From Galeopsis tetrahit (lineage: Eukaryota > Streptophyta > Magnoliopsida > Lamiales > Lamiaceae), in the NCBI GenBank assembly GCA_963675135.1, contig OY776123.1, positions 18,073,840-18,137,839 of the forward strand: 64,000 bases of DNA, in the 5' to 3' direction. Each line of letters begins with the position of its first letter. Positions within the stretch are counted from its first letter, which is position 1. The translations under genes and the position numbers were made by a program. Below the pieces are notes generated by a model that saw nothing but the letters and a program-made list of their open reading frames with translations, was not told the origin of the DNA and did no database searches. Below are positions 1-8,611 of this stretch, one piece after another.

Positions 1-325
1 TCTTTCAGGTGCCAACATTGGTTTGTATCATGACCGTAGTCATTATATATGGAACCTGCAAAACCTGTCGGATTTGGGATTCTGGGGGCCCCTATTTCTT
101 GAATAGGGGAACTTCATATCGGGGTGGTCCCCTGCTACTTCTAAAATTTCCGCTGGCTCTATCCTCAGAGGGGTATATCTCCCCGTCCTTCCTTTAGGGC
201 TCCAGTGCGCAGCTTCTTCTCCTTTTACATTTCCCAGCCTTCTCGAACTTCTGTCTTTCTCTGGACTAGGCCTCCTTGGCATTATTTCCCTTCTTCGTTC
301 TCCATTCCCCACCATTCTGTGATTC
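1..325 (-). pseudogene. Ty3/gypsy gag fragment, truncated and frameshifted
   Basis: Read on the minus strand this is the C-terminal part of a gypsy gag protein. It is closely similar to residues about 425-515 of the gag of the large gypsy element at 42311-52031, sharing blocks such as VGNGERR, RRPSPE, YTPLRIEPAE and GDHPDMKFPYSR. The zinc-knuckle start FCRFH is present. The rest of the knuckle (NDYGHDTNQCW) is readable only after a frame change, because the CAT codon is followed by extra TA units near 45-52. The fragment runs off the left window edge and ends on the right at an AT microsatellite. It is a dead scrap of the same Tat-like family, with no LTR in view. Confidence 0.8.
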
Positions 326-351
326 ATATATATATATATATATATATATAA
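326..351. repeat. (AT)n microsatellite at a rearrangement breakpoint
   Basis: An alternating AT tract separates the gag scrap from segment A. A corresponding AT tract lies at about 17804-17842 in the duplicate A', where the flank is the last exon of the Myb/SANT gene. The copies diverge inside this tract, so the breakpoint lies in or beside it. Confidence 0.8.
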
Positions 352-386
352 TGTGAATATACAAGATAGAGTAGTTACGTACGTAC

Positions 387-2441
387 CATTGAAATGAAAA
401 ACCAAGTGTGTGGGTCTACAATAATAGGGCTATTGTGTTTGTCCCAACGCACCCCCGGGGTCTCGATGAGTGCCTTGAATGATCGATATCGAGTCTCAAT
501 GATAGTTCTTTGAGCAAAAACATTGTACCAAGAGAATGAGACGGGCTCATCATCAACCCTGGTCACTACAAAAAAACTGCAATTTAGAGACCCAGCCCCC
601 AAACCCGACCCAGCCCCCAAAACCCAGGTGGGCAAGTGTCCATTATTGAGCACCCGCCACTAGGACAGACAACTCTTTTGTTTTATCTTTTAATATTAAT
701 TGTATATGTATATTAATTTATTTCTTTTACATGTATTTAAATTATAACGTTTAAATTTGTAAATGTAATTTTTTTTTATTAATTTCTAAAAATTGTAATT
801 ACTCACAGCCGTCAAAAGCATAAGTTGTAAAATACTAAGAACTATGCATAATATTTTAACATATATAATTAATTGATTAATTTGTAAATTTAAAAAATAT
901 ATAAAAAAAATTGTTATTGAATAATTTCAATTGTAAAAGTTTATAAATTCAAATAAATTAATTAAATTACATTTAATCTTCATCTTCATATTTCCCTTCA
1001 TCATTGTCGTCATCATCTTCTTCATCATATTCATCTCCATCCTTGCCAATTCCAATCAAATCACGATTTGTAACCGTTAAATCTACAAAAAGATTGAAAT
1101 CTCCCGCAAACACCTTAATTTTCGTCTCTATTTTTTTTTTAAACTATTTTGCAGTGCCTTGGTGCTCTGAATAGGTGATGAACATCACTTCGAATGGATT
1201 TTTGTTTGTAATGAGGTGTGATCAAACCAATCACATTTGAACCTGTAATTTAAAATAATTTTAAATTAATTATTTATATATATACACTAACACTAATAAT
1301 AATTTCAATAACAAATTGGTACTCACATATTTTTGGAACCATATTAAAAAAATATGTTGAATACTAGCATCTATGTTTGCATTTGAGATATTTTGTTCTT
1401 TCTTAATTATATTTTGTTCTTCTTGTCTTAATTGTTGAATATACATCCTAATTCACAAAAATATATTATTATCAATAATAATTATAGATTGAATAAACAT
1501 GGATGAAACTACTTACGTAGGATTGGACTTCTCTGCACAATTATATAACAAATATCACGTATGTATGTGTAATTTTCCCACCTAAAACACCTGAAATCCT
1601 TAATTTCCACACATTAATTGAGTAGGCTCGTTGATCCAACTCCACAACCCCACATATAGTTGCGTAATTGTCTCACCCATATAACACTCTATTTTAATTT
1701 AATGAAGTTTTAATATATGAATCATTCACTTAATTTGTATCTCTACCTCTGTTCATTTTAACACTTTTTAATTTAAATTTATTTTGACACGAAAATTATA
1801 TATTTTTTAAAATTTTGTAAAATTAAATGAATTCAATTTCTATAAATTAGATAACTTATTGTATCTCTTCCAAACAACTTTTAGACTAACTTTTAGACTA
1901 ATTTTGTAAAATTAAATGAAACAACTTTTAGACTAACTTGTATCACTTTCAAACAATGACTTTTACAATTAACAATGCTTCATGTATTTATACTTTTTCT
2001 AAATGGATGATATATTTTTTTTTTTAATCCAAAACTTTTTAAAAAATACTATACTAATTTCTTTATAAGTCTTAATGGTCAAGATATTTAAAAAACTTTT
2101 AAAAATTATTAAATGACACTGTACACCTCCTTTTTTTAATCTAACGTCTCTAGACATCATACAAAATTGATATATGATTAGAAAATCAATTCTTGAAATA
2201 TTTTCATTAGAGAATCAATTAATATATATATTGTCATATGGAATTGAAGATATAATATAATATTATTGTTATTATAATATATATGGCTATCCTAAAATAT
2301 ATCTACATAGTATTATTCTAACATTTATGTTTATCCGATACATTGAAGATATATTAATTGATTTTTTTATTTTTACTATTTATTAATTATAAAAGAGTAA
2401 TAATTAATTAATATAACTCAATTCACCCGTCCATATTCTCA

Positions 2442-2485
<44 letters not shown>

Positions 2486-3279
2486 GATTTCTATCTCCCA
2501 AATTACCTCTAAAAAAAAGAATTCACTCTCTCAAGAAAAGAATCTTCTCTCTCTCTCAGTGTTCGGTTTCACGAGGAAGGGCGCGTCGTTGTTCACTCAG
2601 ACCTCCGATTGAGGATCCCCGTGACCTCCGATTGAGGATCCTCGTGTACACAGCCTCCGATTGAGGATCCTCGTGTACACAGGATACCTCTTTATGTCGT
2701 GTCGTCGCCCTATTTGTCGTCGCATTTTCCTTCGTCTTTAAGTTTATTTTTTGAACAATTTAATGGTTTGTTTCTTTATTTTAGAGATGGTTAGATTTCG
2801 TATCATAAATTTCGTGTACGACCTTGTCTCGTTTTAAATCGGGGAGAAAAAATTGACTGTTTAGAGACGGTGGTATACGTATCTAATCCGTATCAAAAAC
2901 TCTCGAAACTGAAAGTCGTGTATCTAATTCGTATCTAAAACTCTTGAAACTAAAAGTCGTATCTAATCTTTTTATAATGAGAGACGGTTTTATTTTCGAT
3001 TTCAAATCTCGATTTTTTAACAAATCCGTATCTAATCCGTATCTATTAGAGACGGATTAGGTGTCCGTCTCAAAATTTTGGTATCAAAATCAAGCTTTTT
3101 TTGTAGTGGATGTTGAGGGCGGTCAATGCAAACTCGAGGGAATACGAGTTGTTGCAGCCATTTACTTTCCATTTCCCATGTTGCTTAACCCAAAGGAGAG
3201 CATTGACGAAACAGCGGACGGTGCCCTCATTCCAGTTTCTCTGGTATAAGTAAAAATCTTGTGATTTTATATTCTCCAT
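387..3279 (-). pseudogene. Myb/SANT-like gene, copy A, split by CACTA and missing last exon
   Basis: The first coding part starts at ATG 3279 (MENIKSQDFYLYQRNWNEGT) and runs to 3109. After the CACTA element the same frame resumes at 563 and reads to a GT donor after 387. Joining the parts in thought gives an uninterrupted frame across the insertion site (…LNI then VDDEPVS). The product resembles the plant Myb/SANT-like family, with the pattern W-N-E…F-V-N-A-L, then RYRSFKALIETPGVRWD and HTWFF. This fold usually binds DNA in proteins related to L10-interacting MYB and Harbinger accessory proteins. The terminal exon seen in the duplicate (17691-17774) is missing here and a gypsy scrap lies in its place. 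The family assignment rests on motif recall. Confidence 0.7.
564..3108 (-). mobile_element. CACTA (EnSpm-type) transposon, non-autonomous, copy 1
   Basis: The element begins CACTACAAAAAAA at 564 and ends with the inverted TTTTTTTGTAGTG at 3108. It is about 2.5 kb. The right flank is GAT. The left flank is GGT, which is GAT in the duplicate, so the original 3-bp target duplication was GAT. The right end carries many subterminal copies of GTATCTAATCCGTATCT-like and AGAGACGG-like motifs, typical of CACTA ends. Internal minus-strand coding traces remain: an acidic tail of D/E-rich residues near 985-1045 and a piece like the DUF4216 block that accompanies CACTA transposases near 1150-1250. No complete transposase is present. 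Confidence 0.88.
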
Positions 3280-3472
3280 TTTTTTGTTTTTACGTAAGAA
3301 ATGGAAAGGAGAAGCCTTAAAAAAAACCTTTTTTTTATAGATTATTTGTGAGAGAATTGAATTACAAAGCTTTCTATTATGTAGAATTTATAGGCAACCA
3401 CACTTGTGTATATTTTGGGACTAGCGGTTTGGGTAGAATGCACATGGGCCCATTCCCTCCAAATTTCAATTA

Positions 3473-4494
3473 GGGCGCGGCTAAATGCACCCGAGGATAC
3501 TTTCAGTACACCCACGCGATGAGGACACCCACGTGGAAAACTCCAAAATACCTTCCTTCTTCTTAACCCTAATTTTTCTTATTTTAGTACACCCACCAAA
3601 TTTCTCTCCTCTCTCTCTCTCTCTCAACCGCCTCCTCCCTTCCTCCCACTCTCAGGCGGCCGCGGCCCACCTCCTCACCCCTCCGTTTGAAGCTTCTTTC
3701 GCTGCCGCGACCCATCCGTTTGAAGAGAAGACCAAGCGACGCAGCCGTCGTCGCCCCTCCTCCAAGCGACGCGGCCGCCGTCGCGAACCCTCCTTCTTCT
3801 TTCGCACGAGCGCCATCTCGCCCCCTCCCCTTCATCCTTCAAACGCCGCCGCCGCCGCTGGAGGTGTGTGCAACCCCTCTCCTCCTCCCTCGTCTCGTCC
3901 CCTCCTTTGTGCGAAGCGGCCGCCGTTCACTTCGCCGGCGGGTCAATTTTTATTTTTTGATTTAGGGCTTTTTTAAAAATTTGGGTATTTTAGAAGTTTC
4001 GGAATTATTTTCGAACCTATTGAATTTGTTTTGGAAAAAATTTCGAACAATCTGTGTTTGTTTTGGAAAAAAATTCGAACATCTTGTTCGATCTTTTTTT
4101 TCGAACATATTCAGTTTGTTTTGGAAAAAAATTCGAACATATTGGGTTTGTTTTGGAAATTTTTTTGAACATGTTTGTTTTGGAATTTTTTTCGAACATT
4201 TGGTGTTTGTTCTGGAAAAAATTTAGAACATATTGTTATTTTTGAACATGTTTGTTCTGGAAATTTTTTCGAACATGTTTATTTTTGTTGAAATTTTGGA
4301 GTTTGTTTTGTTTAAGAACGTTGGTTTTGGTGGTGGTGATAATTCTACGGAATAGAATGGGTGGGTGTACTCATTTTTGTTTTTTTCATAAATTTTACCC
4401 TAAGGGTATATTGGACATTTCACATGTTCTAAAAGATTAAAAAAAAGTTTGGTGGGTGTACTCATAGAAAATCCGGGTGCATTTAGCCGCGCCC
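3473..4494. mobile_element. Mutator-like element (Pack-MULE-like), copy 1
   Basis: Perfect 21-bp terminal inverted repeats start GGGCGCGGCTAAATGCACCC and are flanked by a 9-bp target duplication TTTCAATTA (3464-3472 and 4495-4503), the length expected for Mutator-like elements. The left half (about 3600-3940) is strikingly GC- and C-rich against an AT-rich background, like captured 5' gene sequence in Pack-MULEs. The right half (about 4000-4310) holds degenerate tandem copies of a motif with TTTGTTTTGGAAAAAA and TTCGAACAT. Long open frames here come from base composition and the repeats. I recognise no protein domain. Confidence 0.88.
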
Positions 4495-5501
4495 TTTCAA
4501 TTATCATGTTAGTATGGAGTCCCATCCCTAGCCTTTTCATAAAATGTTTAACGCAAGCTAGCGTGTCTAAAGGTCCAAAATAAATGTACGTTACGATTCA
4601 ATGATAAAAGTCGAACATGACATGTTTACTTATATTCCATGATAATTTCTCGTAGGTATAAGTTACTTTCTCCTTCTCAATTATTTTATATGTGATATGG
4701 GTGATGTGGAACGCGTGAATTCATTTTTTTGTATTGGCACGTAACATGGTCAAATGACATCTATCTAGCTAGCCTAATTTTTAAAGTTCTATATACCCTA
4801 TCCAAACCCTAGCCTTTAAAGTTTAAAACTTGACTCGATTGTTATACTCGAACTCGATAGATCGAGTTTTAAAAAAAATTGAGCTCGAATCGACAAAAAA
4901 CTCGATAAACTCTTGACATGAGTGTTATGTCCACGTCGATCTATGGTCTAAAAAACTACGAATTAATCCCACGATTTTATTTGTTTGTTTTAAATTTATT
5001 GTTCCAAAAATTTAATAAAATTATTCTCAAACAATTGTTCAATAAATAAACTCTAAGTATATGTAATAATTATTTTACAGTAACATATACTCCATATATA
5101 TGAAATTAAAATTTAGACAAGTTGATATTTGAAACGGGCTATATAACTTTCACGTATCGTTTTACGGAGTAATTTTCTACAATTTAATTAATATTGATGA
5201 TGACATGCAAGATTTTAACATGCAATTTCTATGTGTTAGTATATTTTAATGATGGCAAAAAAAAAAAAAAAAACGTCACAATCAATATTCTTATAAGAAA
5301 ATAAGAATTTGGTACTCCTACCATACAAAAATTATTGATGCATGTCTAACATAATTTGGATACTAATAAAAGTACTCCTCCTCCACCTCTTCATCTTCCT
5401 CCTTCTCCTTCTCCTTCTCCTTCTCCTCCTCTTCCTTTCCCTCCTCCTCTTCCTCGTTTTCGTTTTCGTCTTCATCTTTACCTTTCATATAAATAGTTGT
5501 C
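4495..5501. other. AT-rich remainder of segment A, no gene seen
   Basis: Apart from the MULE target duplication this stretch is AT-rich noncoding DNA shared with A'. It ends in a pyrimidine-only run (CTTCTC/CCTCCT units, about 5375-5480) that is unique to this copy after 5397. No coding signal was found. Confidence 0.6.
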
Positions 5502-5662
5502 AAGTAATAAATGCAGGTTGATTGGGATCCATGTACGCGACGAAGAGAAAGTTGAGATGACAGATTTTCTGGGGTGCTCTACTGGCAGCCTACCAATGGA
5601 ATTTTTGGGCATGAACGTGGGACTTAACCATCACAAAATCTCATCCTGGGACGGGATGATTA
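5502..5662 (+). pseudogene. LINE reverse-transcriptase fragment
   Basis: About 160 bp closely match 28331-28484 of the LINE at 27370-30020. The fragment reads CRLIGIHVRDEEKVEM, then TDFLGCSTGSLPMEFLG, the region after the RT palm domain of plant L1-type elements. This copy keeps the reading frame at a point where the larger LINE has four extra bases. The match stops at the left end of the CACTA-type element beginning at 5663, and the left boundary is abrupt. Confidence 0.8.
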
Positions 5663-6240
5663 CACTACAAGAAAAAAAAGAAATTCCAACAGAAAAATTC
5701 CAACGGATGTTTGCGTTTTTTCCGTTGGAATCAATGATTCCAACGGAAATTCCAACGAAAATACGACCGTTGGAAAAGTATGCGTTGGAATTGTAAAATT
5801 CCAACGGAAAAAAATTCCGACGGTACATTCCAACGGTACATTCCAACGGATCTTGAACGTTGGAATTTTCACCTATTGAAACTTTCTCCAACGTAAATTC
5901 CAATGACAAATCCAACGGTGATTTTCCGTTGGAATTTTTTCCAGCGGATTTTGACCTTTGGAATTTGATTTGTTGGAACTTATAATTGCGAATTCCTACG
6001 CTAATTCCAACAATAGAAAAATCGTAGGAATTTTTATTCCAACGGACATGTAATGTTGGAATATTTAGGCTATTGGAAATTTTCCATCACAAATTTCATT
6101 CTCAATTCCAACGATTATTTTCTATTGGAATATTTCCAACAAATATTAACCATTGGAACTTCAATTATTGGAATTTATTCGCGTCAAATTTCGATGTCAA
6201 TTCCAATGACTTTATTATGTTGGAATTTAATTATTTAAAA
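5663..6240. mobile_element. EnSpm/CACTA-like element, left end and subterminal array
   Basis: The terminus CACTACAAGAAAAAAAAG starts at 5663 inside the LINE scrap, preceded by TTA. It is followed by roughly 550 bp packed with TTCCAACGG and its complement CCGTTGGAA in both orientations, the expected layout of CACTA subterminal binding sites. No matching GTAGTG right terminus was found downstream, so the element is truncated or decayed. Open frames in this stretch follow from the repeated motif and are not genes. Confidence 0.75.
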
Positions 6241-6375
6241 AATATTTGATTGTTATTGCTATGTTAAAAAACCCTATCAAATTAAATCGAAATTGCACAA
6301 CGTAAAATTACAATTCAAATATATAATCAAGATTAAAAAAATATATAATAGCTTCAAACTCAAATACAATTCAAA

Positions 6376-6582
6376 CTCGAGTGCATGACCTAGTCCATGT
6401 TGCACTTTTCAGTTTTACTGACTTACACTTTTTGGTAAATGATGTTGCACTTTTCAATTATTATTAAAAATATTATTATACAGTTTAATAATTGAAAAAT
6501 ACAACACCATTTACCAAAAAGTATAAGTCAGTAAAACTGAAAAGTGCAACATGGACTAGGGTGCATAACATGCACTCGAGTG
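6376..6582. mobile_element. Foldback (hairpin) MITE-like element
   Basis: Two arms of about 85-95 bp are near-perfect inverted copies around a short AT loop near 6470-6480. Pairs include CATGTTGCACTTTTCAG with CTGAAAAGTGCAACATG, and TTTTGGTAAATGATG with its complement. The outermost part is ACTCGAGTGCAT on both sides, with about ten extra bases in the right arm. There is no coding capacity. Superfamily and target duplication are not clear. Confidence 0.75.
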
Positions 6583-6937
6583 CATACTAGACCAACCCAA
6601 TGAAATATTATTTTATACTCCCCTCAAAAAAATAAAAATATTTTATACTATAATATTTGACCAAATCTTCTTCATGGATTGACATGGAAATATAATTTGA
6701 TAATGTAAAATATTATATTTATATAATATTTAATCAAATCTTTTCAATCTGATCTTTTTATAATTTATTTTTTCTTTAAACTAATATATAAAAAATGAAA
6801 CGGCGGCAACATTCACCACTATATTTGGAGGGAAAATATGGAGGGAACCTAATAATCCTAATACCTCTATACTTATATAATTCAAAATACCTAAATTCTA
6901 CGCACACTCTCTGCGGTTCCCCCAAAAAAACAAAAAA

Positions 6938-7392
6938 ATTCTACGCTAATTTTGCAGCCCTCTGCAAGTCGACTCGGTCTCTTCCGATTCAACCCGATCT
7001 GCAACTCAGCTCGTTTAATCAGAGCATCTCCCTTTTCTCCGTCTGCAAAGCGCCGTGTTCAAGGACTTAAGGGCGGAGGTTTTGTGGCCCATGAGGCTCT
7101 CCGCCATGGCCTTGAGAATGTAGGCGGCTGGATCTCTGGGCTCCAAAGCCAAGGCCTTGTCGGCTTCGTCGACGGCGGATTTGGCGAGGGTGAAGGATGT
7201 GGACTTGTTTTTGTGGATTGGGCTCGGGCTAGAAACTGGTCCCCCTGGATGAAGTGGCGGTGAGCTTGGTTGTTGGGGGCGGCCTCTGGATCGGAGCTTC
7301 GAGAAGGCCTGCTTGGGGAGGGATTGGAGTACGTAGAAGATGATAAGGGCGAAAATCAGGATGCCCAATTGGATTACAACATCTCTGTCCAT
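6938..7392 (-). pseudogene. TPR-like membrane-anchored protein, 5' part, frameshifted
   Basis: From ATG 7392 the frame reads MDRDVVIQLGILIFALIIF, giving a hydrophobic anchor at residues about 8-24. A basic Pro/Ser-rich linker follows, then AKSAVDEADKALALEPRDPA and AYILKAMAESLMGHKTSALK, which looks like a TPR helix pair. It matches my memory of a plant TPR-like family that begins MDRDFVIQLG. After LNTALC the frame is lost. Homology resumes in another frame as GDALIKRAELQIGLNRKR and then fades at about 6938. The bases between the two parts are too few for the family, so a small deletion is likely. The remaining TPR repeats are absent. I infer a truncated pseudogene. Confidence 0.6.
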
Positions 7393-8323
7393 TCCGAATT
7401 TCCTATTACGGCGGCTGAGGGCGGAGCTGCAGCTGATGAAGAAGATTTGGTGCCGTTATGACTTTTTTTCTCTTGATTTATCATGATTAGGTTTTTTTGC
7501 CTTTCTTTTTCTGCTCTCGGATTTCTTAATTTTTAGTATTACTGTAGTATGAATTTTATTTTTGAAAAGTAATTGTTAGAGATATTATATTTATATTTTA
7601 ATTTCGTGAAGTATATGTATATGGTAAGAAATTAAATTAACGTTTCTGCTTAATCTGCTCATTTTTTGAAGTGAGAAACAAATATTCTAATAAAACTCTT
7701 TCTTCCATTAGTCCATGTGAACCACAAACTCTATTCTTTTCCACTCCTCTTTTTTCTTTTCAGATTTACCCTTTTTCCAGTAGGATCATAATTTGTGTTG
7801 CTTGTGAATATTTTTCCTGTAAGACATCAGTTCTTTTTGGTACAATGTTGGTTGCCGCATTAGTTGTTCAAATATTCTTCAGATCATAATTAAATTTGAA
7901 TGAGTAAACTCCTTCTGAAATCAAATTCAAAACTCTGGAACTTTTGTATGTTGGTGACTAAATTTAATTTAGTGAATAAATTATGCCTCTTCCAAATATA
8001 CACAGGTTCGTTAATATTTGACCATTGGAGAACTTCAGTTATCTAGGCTTACTTATCTCGTTTTTCCAGGTACCAATTTGTTGCAAATGGAGTGGCTTTA
8101 TGCTGCTATGTACTGTAATGTATTTATGTTAGTGATAAGAAATGTATATATGTGGTATTTAATTTGCTGGTTCTGAAAAAGAAGATGTGCAGCAGCGTTG
8201 AGTGGTACTCAAACTAGAACATGCTTAGCCTAGATGATGAGTGAAGTTGAAATAGATATATTCTTAACACCATTAGAGAATATAATAACAATAAAATTAT
8301 ATCTCTTTAAAAAGAATCTAAAA

Positions 8324-8419
8324 CATATAACTATTGAGAAATTAAAATCTCCACCATTATTTAAGAATATTCATATAACTATTGAAAAATTAAAATCTCC
8401 ACCATTATTTAAGAATATT
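8324..8419. repeat. 48-bp direct tandem repeat, two copies
   Basis: The unit starting CATATAACTATTGA and ending TTTAAGAATATT occurs twice back to back (8324 and 8372) with one G/A difference near the start. It is a simple recent tandem duplication in noncoding DNA. Confidence 0.9.
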
Positions 8420-8524
8420 ATTAGTTGAAATGATTCATTTTCTTTTTCTGAGTTCTGTTTATAATTACGTATTTATTTTTTCCTTCGTCTCACTTTGATT
8501 ATCCTTCTTGTTCACTGTGATGTA

Positions 8525-8611
8525 GATACTTTTGTGGAATTGGATGAATATGAAGTAGACTACATGCTTGGACTCCTGGAGGAATCTCACGTGGGAGATG
8601 TTACTAAGTAA
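8525..8611 (+). other. Possible orphan exon
   Basis: After a TAG that could serve as a splice acceptor, a 28-codon frame reads DTFVELDEYEVDYMLGLLEE and ends at TAA. Its acidic, codon-like character stands out from the AT-rich flanks. I do not recognise the family, and no partner exon was identified nearby. Confidence 0.2.

Larger units (their letters stand above)
351..5397. repeat. Segmental duplication, copy A (partner 17843-23078)
   Basis: This segment of about 5 kb is collinear with 17843-23078 and nearly identical, with scattered substitutions and small indels. Both copies contain the same order: Myb/SANT exon, CACTA element at the same site, start of the Myb/SANT gene, MULE at the same site, then an AT-rich stretch. 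Homology ends at a pyrimidine-rich run (5375-5397). Here it continues into a long CTT/TCC tract (to about 5480), while in A' it continues into repeat C'. Confidence 0.9.

Noticed and set aside
3485..3976. 163-residue open frame in the MULE GC-rich half (and the similar 21000-21545 frame)
   Set aside because: Low-complexity Pro/Ser/Ala/Arg composition, open in several frames and on both strands, not conserved in frame between the two copies, and no recognisable domain.
3981..4226. Repetitive frame with FWKKFRT/CFGKKFEH-like units
   Set aside because: It is a translation of the tandem TTTTGGAAAAAA/TTCGAACAT units. All frames are similarly open and the element is a non-coding MULE.
5631..6240. 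Open frames reading repeated PTE/VGI-type peptides
   Set aside because: They translate the subterminal TTCCAACGG motif array of an EnSpm-type element.
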